From assembly GCA_035529935.1 (NCBI GenBank), contig DATKVT010000169.1:38845-102844 (forward strand): a stretch of DNA of 64,000 nucleotides. The letters are read 5' to 3'. Below the pieces are notes generated by a model that worked only from the letters and a program-made list of their open reading frames with translations, did no database searches and was not told the DNA's origin. The position numbers were made by a program, and so were the translations under genes. Source of the stretch: Williamwhitmania sp. Its GTDB lineage: Bacteria > Bacteroidota > Bacteroidia > Bacteroidales > Williamwhitmaniaceae. This document shows positions 17,740 to 28,351 of this stretch, one piece after another (positions within the stretch are counted from its first letter, which is position 1; the number at the start of each line of letters is the position of its first letter).

Positions 17740-18681
17740 TTAAAATGGATTCCGATATTTCTCGTCACCATCGCTCAAAATATTGATATAGCTGTTGTAG
17801 CGTGACATGCTTATTTCACCTGACTCAACCGCGGCTATAACCGAGCATCCCGGTTCGTGGGTATGAGTGCAGTTAGAAAACCTGCAGCCATCGGCAAATT
17901 TAAAGATATCTGGGAGGTAGTGTGAAAGCTCCTCCGATGAAATATCTACTATGCCAAAGCCCTTTATTCCCGGAGTATCAATAATAAATCCACCGAATTC
18001 TAATGCAACCATTTCATAGAAAGTTGTGGTATGCTTACCCTTGAGGTGATACAGAGAAATATCACCCGTTTTGAGCGAAAAGCTAGGATCAATAACATTA
18101 ATTAGCGTTGATTTTCCAACTCCTGAGTTTCCAGAAAAAACCGTAATTTTATTCTTTAACTTTTCCTTTAGTTTCTCTATTCCAATACCCTTTTTAGCAG
18201 ACGTTTCTATTACCTCATATCCAGCTTTTGAGTAAATATCCTTATAGAAAAGAAGTTCCTCCTCTAACACCCCATCAAAAAGGTCTAACTTGTTGATTAT
18301 TAATGATGTTGGAATACGATAAGCCTCTGCGGTAAGCAGGAATCGGTCAATGAACTCTAGCGGAGTTTTAGGAAATTCAGGGGTAACCACCAAAAACGCA
18401 TGGTCGAGATTGGCTGCAAGAATGTGTGCCTCGTGCGAAAGATTTGATGATTTTCGAATAATATAGTTCTTTCGCTCCTTTACCTCCATAATTAGGCCCA
18501 CTGATTCCTCAACAGTAAAGTAAACTCTGTCGCCAACAGCAATAGGATTTGTCGTTTTGATGTCCTTTAGTCGCAGCTTACCTCTAACCTTACAGTGTAT
18601 CACCTCTCCTCCCTCGGCAAGCACCTCATACCAACTCCCCGTGCTCTTCATCACCAATCCCTCTTGCTTTGCCTGTCCCAT
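17740..18681 (-). CDS. rsgA: Ribosome small-subunit-dependent GTPase A
   Basis: A 313-residue circularly permuted GTPase that acts late in 30S subunit maturation. An N-terminal OB-fold (about 1-75) is followed by the permuted motif order G4 (INKLDLFD), G5 (ETSAKKG), G1 (FSGNSGVGKSTLIN), G2/switch (KGKHTTTF) and G3 (DTPGIKGFG). The C-terminal zinc-binding module is visible as CRFSNCTHTHEPGC. It heads the unit rsgA-AIM24-mnmH and has a TAnnTTTG element just upstream. Confidence 0.95.
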   Translation of the reverse strand: MGQAKQEGLVMKSTGSWYEVLAEGGEVIHCKVRGKLRLKDIKTTNPIAVGDRVYFTVEESVGLIMEVKERKNYIIRKSSNLSHEAHILAANLDHAFLVVTPEFPKTPLEFIDRFLLTAEAYRIPTSLIINKLDLFDGVLEEELLFYKDIYSKAGYEVIETSAKKGIGIEKLKEKLKNKITVFSGNSGVGKSTLINVIDPSFSLKTGDISLYHLKGKHTTTFYEMVALEFGGFIIDTPGIKGFGIVDISSEELSHYLPDIFKFADGCRFSNCTHTHEPGCSVIAAVESGEISMSRYNSYINILSDGDEKYRNPF

Positions 18682-18698
18682 AAATAGTTCTTATAACA

Positions 18699-18706
18699 CA
18701 AATATA
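18699..18706 (-). promoter_or_regulatory. Bacteroidetes -7 promoter element before rsgA
   Basis: TATATTTG on the minus strand, matching TAnnTTTG exactly, 17 bases upstream of the rsgA ATG. No clear -33 box is seen. Confidence 0.55.
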
Positions 18707-18749
18707 GTTGTTTTCATCTTGAAGAAGTGTTTTCATCCTTGATTGCGCC

Positions 18750-18781
18750 AATCACCAATAAAGCGCTCTTGCATGGTGATT
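18750..18781 (-). repeat. Inverted repeat after the YitT-family gene
   Basis: AATCACCA (18750-18757) and TGGTGATT (18774-18781) form an 8-bp stem with a 16-base loop that contains AAGCGCT. It lies 34 bases after the YitT-family stop codon. There is no T run on the minus strand, so a terminator role is only possible. Confidence 0.35.
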
Positions 18782-18815
18782 AACTTTTGTGTGTTGATGG
18801 TGGAGCCCAATTTGC

Positions 18816-19742
18816 TTAGGCTAATTCCTGAAGCGGTTTAAACCCATTCCCTAATATTTCCGTTGCATCAAGTACGGTAATAAATGCCGCGTTATCGACC
18901 TCTCGAATATAATCGGTTAGCATTGACAACTCCCGTCGGTTGACAACCGTGTAAATAATTTTTTTCTCCTCCTTTTTGTATAGCCCAACACCGGGTATAT
19001 AGGTGCCACCACGATTAATGTCAAAAAGAATTTTTTCGCGAATCTCTTCGTGCTTGTCTGAGACTATTAGCATACACTTTTCTGCACTAATACCAGCCAA
19101 AACGGTGTCTATAACTTTCCCCGTAACAAAAATGGTAATCCATGAATAGAGTGGAATTCTCCAGTCGCGGAAGACAGCGAGGCCAAATATTACAATGATT
19201 GAATCCACCGTCATAAGGAGTTGTCCGAGCGGCATTTTGGTATACTTCTCCAGTATCATTGCAATGATATCAGAACCACCAGAGGTAGCCTTTGATTTAA
19301 AAATAAGCCCAAGTCCAAAGCCGATAAGAATGCCTCCAAAGATACTCGACAGAAGTGGGTCAACATCGCTGTTGGCAATGAGTGGACGTACTGTAAGCCA
19401 ACTGTAGTCCATAAATACCATGCAAAGCACAAAACCCACAATAGTTTTAACGCCAAACTTTGGTCCAAGCACCCTAATTCCTATAATAGTAAGCGGAATA
19501 TTTAATAAAAAGCCCAAGGTGCCGATGGGGAACCCACCATTTTCTGCACCAAGATCTGGAAACATTCCTGCAGTGAGGTAATTCACCGCAATACCAATAC
19601 CGTAAACACCTCCAGGAACAATGTGGTGGGGAGAAATAAAGTAGTTGAAACCCACTGACATTATGAAGCAACCCAATACAATAAGGCCATATGCCTTAAA
19701 CCATCGCTTAGAGAAAAGCTTCTCCTTTGTAACGTATGTCAT
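18816..19742 (-). CDS. YitT-family membrane protein (DUF161/DUF2179)
   Basis: A 308-residue inner-membrane protein with five to six hydrophobic helices in the first about 210 residues, including the duplicated glycine-rich segments MSVGFNYFISPHHIVPGGVYG and ILIGFGLGLIFKSKATSGGSD, each ending in the family GG(V/S) pattern. The last about 85 residues form the cytoplasmic DUF2179 domain (KILFDINRGGTYIPGVGLYKKEEKKIIYTVV). Its transport or regulatory function is not known. It is a single-gene unit between rsgA and the U32 peptidase gene. Confidence 0.9.
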   Translation of the reverse strand: MTYVTKEKLFSKRWFKAYGLIVLGCFIMSVGFNYFISPHHIVPGGVYGIGIAVNYLTAGMFPDLGAENGGFPIGTLGFLLNIPLTIIGIRVLGPKFGVKTIVGFVLCMVFMDYSWLTVRPLIANSDVDPLLSSIFGGILIGFGLGLIFKSKATSGGSDIIAMILEKYTKMPLGQLLMTVDSIIVIFGLAVFRDWRIPLYSWITIFVTGKVIDTVLAGISAEKCMLIVSDKHEEIREKILFDINRGGTYIPGVGLYKKEEKKIIYTVVNRRELSMLTDYIREVDNAAFITVLDATEILGNGFKPLQELA

Positions 19743-19791
19743 ATAAAGTTAGTTATTAATTTTTTTACTTAAATCAAAAACAACAAGCTGC

Positions 19792-21051
19792 TTAAACGTT
19801 ACCCTGTTCTACCTCAACCAGCTTATATAAACGATCTGCACGACGTACGGGCGTGGACACTTTAACAGAAAAAACATCTCCTTTGGCGGCCGCCTCCACT
19901 GGACCATTATTTCCGTGTATCTCCATTGCCACTCCTTCAACAACCCCGGTTGTTGGACCAATAATGACAAAATCATCGCCTCTTTTAAAGTAGTCGCTTT
20001 CTACCAACAGCTCAGCAACACCAATATTAGAAAAGTAATTTACCACTCGAGCAACATATACCTTTCGTGTTGTAGCCTTAGATCCATAGGCATCATTCCA
20101 CTCTCCCAACTTTTGGCCAAGATAGTAGCCATCCCAAAATCCTCTATTAAAAACTCGGCTAAGACGAACCATCCAACCATCAACTTTCACCTTGCCAAAT
20201 GTACCGTCAGCCACGGCTATAATCGCCTCGTCGTAACAGCGAACCACCGTTTTTACATAATCGGCAGATCGAGCACGACCCTCAATTTTCAAAACACTTA
20301 CACCCGAAGCAATCATCTTATCAATAAAACCTATTGTACATAAGTCCTTAGGAGACATTATATACTCATTATCTATTTCAAGTTGATATCCACTTTCCTT
20401 TTCCGTTACGGTGTAAGCCTTTCGACAGGTTTGCTGACAGGCGCCCCGGTTGGCCGATGAGTTTTTCTCATGAAGGCTCATGTAGCACTTGCCAGAAATG
20501 GCCATGCATAACGCTCCATGGGCAAACATTTCAATCTTAATTTGCCGTCCTGAAGGACCAGTAATATTTTGAAGTGAAATTTGTCGTGAAATTTCAGCCA
20601 CCTGGGTTAGATTCATCTCCCGGGCTAGCACCGCCACATCTGCCCAGTCAGAATAAAATCTTAACGATTCAGAATTGCTAATGCTTAGCTGGGTTGAAAT
20701 ATGTACCTCAACCCCCTTTTGGCGAGCGTAGGAAATGGCCGACTGGTCGCTCACAATAACAGCAGAAACGCCAGCAGAAGCAGCGGCGTCTACCACCTCC
20801 TTCATCAACGCAAGCTCCTGTTCGTATACAATAGTGTTAACAGTCAAATAAGACCTCACGCAATGCTCCCGACAAATCTGAACAATTTCAGGCAACTCGT
20901 CCAGCGAAAAATTATTGGCCGAACGTGACCTCATGTTTAGCACATCGGCGCCAAAATAAACTGAATTGGCCCCCCCCTGGATGGCTGCCAGCAAGCACTC
21001 CCTGTTACCCACTGGTGCCATCAACTCTATATCGTTCCTTTGAAATAACAT
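19792..21051 (-). CDS. U32-family peptidase-like protein (TrhP/RlhA type)
   Basis: A 419-residue protein starting IELMAPVGNRECLLAAIQGGANSVYFGAD, the TIM-barrel opening of the U32 family. The conserved cysteine cluster is GKCYMSLHEKN...NRGACQQTCRKAY (about residues 193-220), which in the RNA-hydroxylating members TrhP and RlhA is needed for prephenate-dependent 5-hydroxylation of tRNA or 23S rRNA. The C-terminal about 90 residues form a beta-domain. Length and domain order fit the TrhP-like group better than true collagenases. The gene is preceded by a TAnnTTTG element. Confidence 0.85.
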   Translation of the reverse strand: MLFQRNDIELMAPVGNRECLLAAIQGGANSVYFGADVLNMRSRSANNFSLDELPEIVQICREHCVRSYLTVNTIVYEQELALMKEVVDAAASAGVSAVIVSDQSAISYARQKGVEVHISTQLSISNSESLRFYSDWADVAVLAREMNLTQVAEISRQISLQNITGPSGRQIKIEMFAHGALCMAISGKCYMSLHEKNSSANRGACQQTCRKAYTVTEKESGYQLEIDNEYIMSPKDLCTIGFIDKMIASGVSVLKIEGRARSADYVKTVVRCYDEAIIAVADGTFGKVKVDGWMVRLSRVFNRGFWDGYYLGQKLGEWNDAYGSKATTRKVYVARVVNYFSNIGVAELLVESDYFKRGDDFVIIGPTTGVVEGVAMEIHGNNGPVEAAAKGDVFSVKVSTPVRRADRLYKLVEVEQGNV

Positions 21052-21067
21052 TCCACAGAATTTTGGG

Positions 21068-21075
21068 CAAAATTA
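21068..21075 (-). promoter_or_regulatory. Bacteroidetes -7 promoter element before the U32 gene
   Basis: TAATTTTG on the minus strand, an exact TAnnTTTG match, 16 bases upstream of the ATG at 21051. Confidence 0.5.
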
Positions 21076-21194
21076 CTCATTTCGTGCTATTTTCATTTTA
21101 AAAGCACACCGAATGTTGTAAAACACACATGCAGGGTGCTGTGGTGGAAAGAAACGCCACCATTAATAATGAAGTAAGCGAGAAAAGATGAATA

Positions 21195-22181
21195 TCAATT
21201 GGTGAGCTTGTGCACTAGGTCAATAATAGCAGAATAGTCAATATTCTCCATGCACCGAAAGTGACCCTTGGGGCATTTATCGTATCCAATTTTTGAGCAA
21301 GGTCGGCACGATAATCCAGAAACCTCAAAAATTTGACTTCTATCGCCGCTGCGGTAAGGATACATCCCCAGCTCAGGTGTCGTGTTCCCCCACAATGAGA
21401 TTACGTTTCGTTTATATGCGGCTGCAATGTGCATTAGACCAGTATCGGAGGTAATAACCAAGCGTGCATCCTTTATTGCCGCAGCGCTCTCCATCAATGA
21501 CAACTTGCCGCAGGCACTAATTACATGAGGTCCGGACTCTAAAGCAACCGCATTCCCAAGTGTTTCATCTTCCGGACCGCCCAGAAGAACAATGGGTGTT
21601 TTTATTGATGAGCACAACTCTACAATTCGATGTTGCGGTATTCGCTTGGTAAAATGCTTGGCGCCTACAACAATTGCAATATAACCGTTATGAAAAATGG
21701 TTGGCATCACATCGAACGGACTCTTTAAGTCCGGAGGCAAAAAAAAGTCAAGTCCAAGCCCATCGTTATGAACATCGAGCGAATCAACGGATTTTAGGTA
21801 TCGATCAACAATATGAACAGCGGGCATAACTTGCCATTTCGTTCTTATGTAAATCCATTTTCTAAAATTAAGTTTACTAAATGTAAAGGATTTAACACCA
21901 ATCAGCTTAAGTTTCAGTATGGTTGTTCGAAGATTATGGTGCAAGTCTATGATATGGGTATACTTTTCACTGCGAAGTGCGTTAGCAAGGTGTGATAGGC
22001 TTTCATCTAGCTGGAAAACTTTATCTATATAAGGATTATGCCGAACGAGGTCAACAAAGGCTCTCTTAGTAACAAAGTGAACCTCTGAATTCGGAAATCT
22101 ATTCTTAATGGCCCTTACAACAGGAGTCGTAAGCACAATATCGCCGATTGAACTAAAGCGAATGATTAAAAATTTCGGCAT
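21195..22181 (-). CDS. Glycosyltransferase family 9 (heptosyltransferase-like)
   Basis: A 328-residue GT-B enzyme starting FLIIRFSSIGDIVLTTPVVRAIKNRFP, the typical N-terminus of ADP-heptose:LPS heptosyltransferases. The C-terminal donor-binding domain shows IAVVGAKHFTKR, VLLGGPEDE and the family motif VITSDTGLMHIAAAYKRNVISLWGNTTPE. A cysteine-rich tail (LSCRPCSKIGYDKCPKGHFRCM) is usual in Bacteroidetes members. It probably adds a core sugar to lipopolysaccharide at the cytoplasmic face of the inner membrane. It follows the hydrolase gene by five bases at the end of the atpD-atpC cluster. Confidence 0.9.
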   Translation of the reverse strand: MPKFLIIRFSSIGDIVLTTPVVRAIKNRFPNSEVHFVTKRAFVDLVRHNPYIDKVFQLDESLSHLANALRSEKYTHIIDLHHNLRTTILKLKLIGVKSFTFSKLNFRKWIYIRTKWQVMPAVHIVDRYLKSVDSLDVHNDGLGLDFFLPPDLKSPFDVMPTIFHNGYIAIVVGAKHFTKRIPQHRIVELCSSIKTPIVLLGGPEDETLGNAVALESGPHVISACGKLSLMESAAAIKDARLVITSDTGLMHIAAAYKRNVISLWGNTTPELGMYPYRSGDRSQIFEVSGLSCRPCSKIGYDKCPKGHFRCMENIDYSAIIDLVHKLTN

Positions 22182-22186
22182 ATACC

Positions 22187-22918
22187 TTACTTGGGTAGTC
22201 TATTGAAAAAGAGGGTTAGTGCTAACCACATATCTTTGCTCTCCGGGCTCGACTCCCAAAAAGTTTTAGCACCGTGGCAACCCCGAAAATTCCCTGGTCC
22301 ATTAATAACCAGATTTGCCTGAGGAATGGACGATACCATGCGTTTTATATAGGGAATTTCGAGCTGCGTCCCGGTAATAAAAACATTTTTTTTGGGAAGT
22401 TTAATTCGAGATTGTACATAGGTTGTGTCTCCAAAATATTCTCCTGGCGAACAGGCTATTACACCACCTACCTTAACTGATTCAGAAGCTATAATAAGGC
22501 TAAGAGATGCGCTATAACTTGAGCCAAATAAAATTACAGGTTTTCGAACAAGCGCTCTAGCGTAGTCAATAGAGGCAAGTATATCAGGAATAGCATCTAG
22601 GTAATTTTGGGAGAGTTTTTCCTCTTTTGCCCTTTCTGCGGTTTCATTCACAACAAAGTTTTCCTCCCCCCCAGATCGTAAATCAACGGCAAGGCAACTG
22701 TAGCCAAGGTTAACCAACTTTGGTGCAATTGCACGATACTCGCCTCTACTTGAACCGGCTTGGTGTAGCAGAATTATTATGGGTGAGTTCGGCTTCCCCA
22801 AATAGAGGTCGGCAGTTACTTGCAAACCATCAGCTGCGTTGTAAGTCACCTTCTGCTGAGCGTAAGAAGCGGCTACAAGCAAAAACAGGAAACAAAAACT
22901 AAGCAACCTTTTAACCAT
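22187..22918 (-). CDS. Secreted alpha/beta hydrolase (dienelactone hydrolase-like)
   Basis: A 243-residue protein with a signal peptide (LLSFCFLFLLVAASYAQQ). The alpha/beta-hydrolase fold is shown by IILLHQAGSSRGEY (oxyanion strand), LAVDLRSGGE, and the nucleophile elbow ILFGSSYSASLSL (G-S-S-Y-S, with the second Ser at the elbow). The likely catalytic His is in NFRGCHGAKTFW near the C-terminus. Substrate unknown. It is placed 9 bases after atpC, probably co-transcribed with the ATP synthase genes, but no functional link is evident. Confidence 0.85.
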   Translation of the reverse strand: MVKRLLSFCFLFLLVAASYAQQKVTYNAADGLQVTADLYLGKPNSPIIILLHQAGSSRGEYRAIAPKLVNLGYSCLAVDLRSGGEENFVVNETAERAKEEKLSQNYLDAIPDILASIDYARALVRKPVILFGSSYSASLSLIIASESVKVGGVIACSPGEYFGDTTYVQSRIKLPKKNVFITGTQLEIPYIKRMVSSIPQANLVINGPGNFRGCHGAKTFWESSPESKDMWLALTLFFNRLPK

Positions 22919-22927
22919 GCTATTAAC

Positions 22928-23182
22928 CTATGGAACTACGGTAACCTTCTCTCCACAAATAGTTACTTTGCTATTGACTACCTCAACAAAACCAGACTCC
23001 ACGTCGAATAGCAAAAAATCCTCATTCTTCATGGTGATTTTTACTACGCCGCTTTCCAACGAAGAAATTAAAGGAGCATGGTTGTCGAGCATTGAAAAAG
23101 AGCCCTTTTTCCCAGGGACTCTAACCATTTTACATTCTCCAGAGAAATAAACTTTTTCGGGTGAAACTAGCTCAACAATCAT
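22928..23182 (-). CDS. atpC: F1 ATP synthase epsilon subunit, short form
   Basis: An 84-residue epsilon subunit consisting only of the N-terminal beta-sandwich (LVSPEKVYFSGECKMVRVPGKKGSFSMLDNHAPLIS, then GFVEVVNSKVTICGE). The C-terminal helical hairpin that inhibits ATP hydrolysis in the about 135-residue enterobacterial and Bacillus subunits is missing. The stop codon is followed closely by the next gene, so this is not a frameshift product. It couples the F1 gamma shaft to the c-ring. The gene follows atpD by 11 bases. Confidence 0.95.
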   Translation of the reverse strand: MIVELVSPEKVYFSGECKMVRVPGKKGSFSMLDNHAPLISSLESGVVKITMKNEDFLLFDVESGFVEVVNSKVTICGEKVTVVP

Positions 23183-23193
23183 TCCTTTAGTAT

Positions 23194-24744
<1,551 letters not shown>

Positions 24745-24781
24745 GCACAAAAAACAACCAATGGTTAAACGATCTTGCTTT

Positions 24782-25756
24782 TTAGCTATTCCTTGCCATC
24801 ATTTTATTTGCCAAATTTTCTAATACAGCGATTCTCCCGTCTGATGTGTTAATGCGCCTTAGGTTGTCAAAGCTAAGGGTGAAGTGTTTATCAATTAACT
24901 CTTCCGCCAGGTAGTCTACCTTTAGCTCTTTGTAAATGGATAATATACCACTTATTTTTTTCTCTGGTTCAATTTCCGTAATGTTTAAATAGCTGTTTAG
25001 GAGATCGTGCTGACTTCCTCTTGCCAGTCGCAGCGCATTAATTAGCAATATGGTTTTCTTGTTTGCGACAATATCACCTCCAATCTTTTTCCCAAAAACA
25101 TGAGTATCGCCAAACGAGTCAAGCAAGTCGTCCTGAAGTTGAAACGCAATACCAAGATTAAGCCCAAAGTTTTTCATCAGCTCCTGGTCTGTTTCGCTCG
25201 CGCCGCCACAAATGGAACCGATGGAGCAGCAACCGGCAAGGAGTGCAGCGGTTTTCAACTCAACCATTCGAATATATTCGTCCTCGGTAACGTAGGTCTC
25301 CTTCTCAAAATTCATGTCCAGCTGTTGCCCTTGGCATACCTCCAATGCTACCTTGTTAAAAACAGGAAGCAGCTTGGCAATAAAGTTTTTATCCGACTTT
25401 TGAAGCATTTCATAGGCAACAACCATTAATGCATCGCCAGAAAGAATTGCCGTATTTGTATCCCATTTCCGGTGAACAGTATCTTGGCCTCGACGCATGT
25501 CGGCACCATCCATAATATCATCATGAATTAAGGTGAAATTATGAAACAGCTCCAACGCCAAGGCCGGCTCAACAGCGCCCTGAACATTGTCGTTAAAAAT
25601 ATTGCAAGCCATTAAGGTAATAATAGGGCGAATGCGTTTCCCTCCAGCGGAAAGCAAATACCTAATTGGAGCAAAAAGTTCAGAAGGTTCACGGTCAAGC
25701 TCTAACCCCAAGAGGCCTTTTTCGGCAATTTTCTGCAGATCCTCAAATGAATACAT
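24782..25756 (-). CDS. Polyprenyl (isoprenyl) diphosphate synthase
   Basis: A 324-residue all-helical trans-prenyltransferase. The first aspartate-rich motif is LIHDDIMDGADMRRG and the second is FQLQDDLLDSFGD, which bind the magnesium-diphosphates of the allylic substrate and isopentenyl diphosphate. GGKRIRPIITLMAC near residue 34 is the usual IPP-binding segment. Chain length cannot be read with confidence; geranylgeranyl or farnesyl diphosphate are the likely products. It starts 11 bases after the RND exporter gene, so the two are co-transcribed. Confidence 0.93.
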   Translation of the reverse strand: MYSFEDLQKIAEKGLLGLELDREPSELFAPIRYLLSAGGKRIRPIITLMACNIFNDNVQGAVEPALALELFHNFTLIHDDIMDGADMRRGQDTVHRKWDTNTAILSGDALMVVAYEMLQKSDKNFIAKLLPVFNKVALEVCQGQQLDMNFEKETYVTEDEYIRMVELKTAALLAGCCSIGSICGGASETDQELMKNFGLNLGIAFQLQDDLLDSFGDTHVFGKKIGGDIVANKKTILLINALRLARGSQHDLLNSYLNITEIEPEKKISGILSIYKELKVDYLAEELIDKHFTLSFDNLRRINTSDGRIAVLENLANKMMARNS

Positions 25757-25767
25757 GCGTAAACAGT

Positions 25768-28173
25768 TTATTGGTTATCAACATCATCCTTAATCTTAAG
25801 TTCGCTGAGCTCGATATCCAGCTCCTCATCGTATATGGAAATAAGGGGATCGCTGAAGAATTGTTTTTTCCTTATCTTTTCTAAGGTAAGCAATAGCGTT
25901 GGCAACACAATGAGATTACTAAACATAGCAATTAGCAGGGTAAATGAAATTAGAACGCCGAGTGCCACGGTACCACCAAAGCTGCTAGCCGCAAAAATTC
26001 CAAAGCCAAAGAAAAGAATTATGGAGGTATAAAGCATGCTCACGCCCGTCTCCCGAATGGCAAACCTTACCGATTCTCCAATATTATTTCCGGAAAGCAG
26101 CATTTCCTGTTTATACTTTGCTAAAAAGTGAATGGAGTTATCCACTGAAATTCCAAAAGCAATGCTAAAAACTAGAACGGTAGACGGTTTCAGCGATATA
26201 CCCAAATAACCCATAAGCGCGGCCGTTAACAGCAGAGGAATTAAGTTTGACAGCAGTGCAAAAAGGACCATTTTAGTTGAACGAAACATGCCCGCCATAA
26301 AGACCACAATAAGCAGTACGGCTAGAATTAAACTCGATATTAAATTGTGGACGAGGTATTCACTCCCCTTGGCGTTTACCACGCTGCCACCCGTTATGGA
26401 AACTAACGATGATTTAGCGCCATAAACGTCGTGAATATTTTGCGAAATACTATCGAGAAGGACGTTCATCTTCTGGGTTCCAACGTCGGCAACATTATAC
26501 ATAATGCGCGCATACCGGCCAGAGGAGTCAACAAAGTTGTTAAATATTGCATTGTCCGATTCCCCCCTAGGTAAATAGGACATAATAAAACCCACCTCCA
26601 TAGAAATTGGAAATCGATACGCCGAGGCCTGTCCGTTAAAGTATCCTTGCCGAGCAAACGTCACTGCCTCAACAATTGAAAGAGGCTTGGAAAGTTCAGG
26701 GTAGCGTTTCAACTTGTTCTGGAGCTCATTTATATGCTTTAGATTCTCGTATTGCATTAAACCCTTGGGTCGTTGAGCATCTATCAGAATTTCAAAGGGC
26801 ATCAAACCAGAGAAGTTTGACTCAAAAAATTTTAGATCACGGTAAACCTTGGAGTTATGGGGTACATCATCAACCATGTATCCATTGCTCTTAACCATTG
26901 ATAGCCCAATGATGCCGACCAGAATTAAAAAAGCAGCGATGCCAAAAATAACTTTTCGATGATAGAAAGTAATGTCCACAATAAACTTGGTTACCCTTCG
27001 CATATACCTGTTTTCGAGATGCTTAAGGTGCTTGTCGGTGGGTGGTGGGAGAAAGCTGAAAATGACAGGAATAAGGGTTATGGAAACGATAAAAACGCCC
27101 AGAATATTAACAGAGGCAACTAGTCCGAACTCCCGCAATATTTGTGTTCCAGCAATAACAAAAGTTCCAAAACCCGCGGCCGTTGTTAAATTTGTCATAA
27201 AAGCAGCGCTACCAACTTTTTGAATTACACGCTGTAGCGCCTTGATCTTATTTCCGTGGTAACGGTATTCTTGGTGATATTTATTTAGAAGAAAGACACA
27301 GTTGGGGATGCCAATTACAATTATCAACGGCGGAATTACTGCAGTAAGAATTGTTACCGGATAACCAAAAAACGCCAAGGTGCCCATTGCCCAAATTACA
27401 GAAACACCAACAACAACAAGAGAGAATAGGACGACCTTAAACGATCGAAAAAACAGGTAAAGAATCAGTGCTGTTACTGCTATGGCAAGAAAAATGAAAA
27501 AAAACATTTCCGACTTAACCATCTCCGCCATGGTAACTCGAATGTATGGAAGGCCTGAAACGTGGGCTGTCAAACCAGTTTGACGCTCGTAGTGGTTAAT
27601 CGTCCCCATAATGCTATCGAGAAGGGTGACGCGTTGGGCACTTTGGAGAATTTCCTTATCCAACGAAACCATCATGATGAAAGTAGAGGCGGTGTCGTTA
27701 TAGAGAAATCCCTTATAAAATGGCAAGGTGTATATAACCTGCTTTATGCTATCAAGTTGTTGCTGGTCTTCAATGCCAACCTGTACAATTTTGGTCAGCT
27801 GAAACTTTTTTGGCTCAGTATTTTTCTTGAGGGTATAAATGTCGTAAATTGAAAAAGCCTCTTTAACTCCCGTTATCGTCTTGAGGGAATGTTGTAAGTC
27901 GCGCCAATAACAATAATGCTTATAAGTAAAAAATTTGTTGTCGGTAATACCAATAAAGATAGCGTTGCCACCAGCGCCAAACTTCTTAGTAAACCGATCG
28001 TAGTTTACCTGAACGCTATCGTCAGCTGGCAGAAGTGAGGCCGGTTCATAAAGCATTTTAAGCTGGGTTGCCTTATATCCCATCACCAGCGTAATTAAGG
28101 AAATAATAACAATAACAACAGGCCGGTTCTTCAGGATCAACCTAGCAATAATTCGAAACATCAGAAGTGACAT
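25768..28173 (-). CDS. RND/MMPL-family exporter (HAE3-like)
   Basis: An 801-residue inner-membrane protein with about 12 transmembrane helices in two repeats. Each repeat has one helix, a large periplasmic loop (about 35-215 and 425-600), then five helices. The RND/MMPL pattern is visible: helix 1 at 12-32 (VVIVIISLITLVMGY), the block IPPLIIVIGIPNCVFLLNKYHQE in repeat 1 and IAFGISVDNSIHFLAKYK in repeat 2, the latter keeping the GxxxD proton-relay-like aspartate. It belongs to the HAE3 group thought to move lipids or hopanoids. No periplasmic adaptor or TolC partner is adjacent. The start codon could also be the ATG four codons later. Confidence 0.9.
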   Translation of the reverse strand: MSLLMFRIIARLILKNRPVVIVIISLITLVMGYKATQLKMLYEPASLLPADDSVQVNYDRFTKKFGAGGNAIFIGITDNKFFTYKHYCYWRDLQHSLKTITGVKEAFSIYDIYTLKKNTEPKKFQLTKIVQVGIEDQQQLDSIKQVIYTLPFYKGFLYNDTASTFIMMVSLDKEILQSAQRVTLLDSIMGTINHYERQTGLTAHVSGLPYIRVTMAEMVKSEMFFFIFLAIAVTALILYLFFRSFKVVLFSLVVVGVSVIWAMGTLAFFGYPVTILTAVIPPLIIVIGIPNCVFLLNKYHQEYRYHGNKIKALQRVIQKVGSAAFMTNLTTAAGFGTFVIAGTQILREFGLVASVNILGVFIVSITLIPVIFSFLPPPTDKHLKHLENRYMRRVTKFIVDITFYHRKVIFGIAAFLILVGIIGLSMVKSNGYMVDDVPHNSKVYRDLKFFESNFSGLMPFEILIDAQRPKGLMQYENLKHINELQNKLKRYPELSKPLSIVEAVTFARQGYFNGQASAYRFPISMEVGFIMSYLPRGESDNAIFNNFVDSSGRYARIMYNVADVGTQKMNVLLDSISQNIHDVYGAKSSLVSITGGSVVNAKGSEYLVHNLISSLILAVLLIVVFMAGMFRSTKMVLFALLSNLIPLLLTAALMGYLGISLKPSTVLVFSIAFGISVDNSIHFLAKYKQEMLLSGNNIGESVRFAIRETGVSMLYTSIILFFGFGIFAASSFGGTVALGVLISFTLLIAMFSNLIVLPTLLLTLEKIRKKQFFSDPLISIYDEELDIELSELKIKDDVDNQ

Positions 28174-28207
28174 TTAAGAATATGGTTTCTTATTTACTTG
28201 AAGAAGG

Positions 28208-28215
28208 CAAAGATA
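28208..28215 (-). promoter_or_regulatory. Bacteroidetes -7 promoter element before the RND gene
   Basis: TATCTTTG on the minus strand, an exact TAnnTTTG match, 34 bases upstream of the RND ATG. It lies back-to-back with a plus-strand element at 28318. Confidence 0.5.
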
Positions 28216-28317
28216 GTAAAGTAACAAAAATTCTCCTGCTGTTTTGATCCACCACTAAAAAAGGAATGTAGAAACCTGCCCCAAAAGTTTGTACTTTCAC
28301 AGTGCAACAATTTGTTT

Positions 28318-28325
28318 TACATTTG
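28318..28325 (+). promoter_or_regulatory. Bacteroidetes -7 promoter element before the Na/Pi symporter gene
   Basis: TACATTTG, an exact TAnnTTTG match, 26 bases upstream of the ATG at 28352. TTTG at 28288-28291 is the closest -33 candidate but is spaced slightly too far away. Confidence 0.5.
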
Positions 28326-28351
28326 TCTGCTTCACTTGAAAAGAACGAGTA

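Noticed and set aside
18750..18781. The inverted repeat as a certain terminator for the YitT-family gene
   Set aside because: It has a 16-base loop and no T run on the minus strand; it is listed only as a repeat.
21142..21162. TGGTGG/CCACCA inverted repeat downstream of the GT9 gene
   Set aside because: It has a 6-bp stem without a T run; it may be chance.
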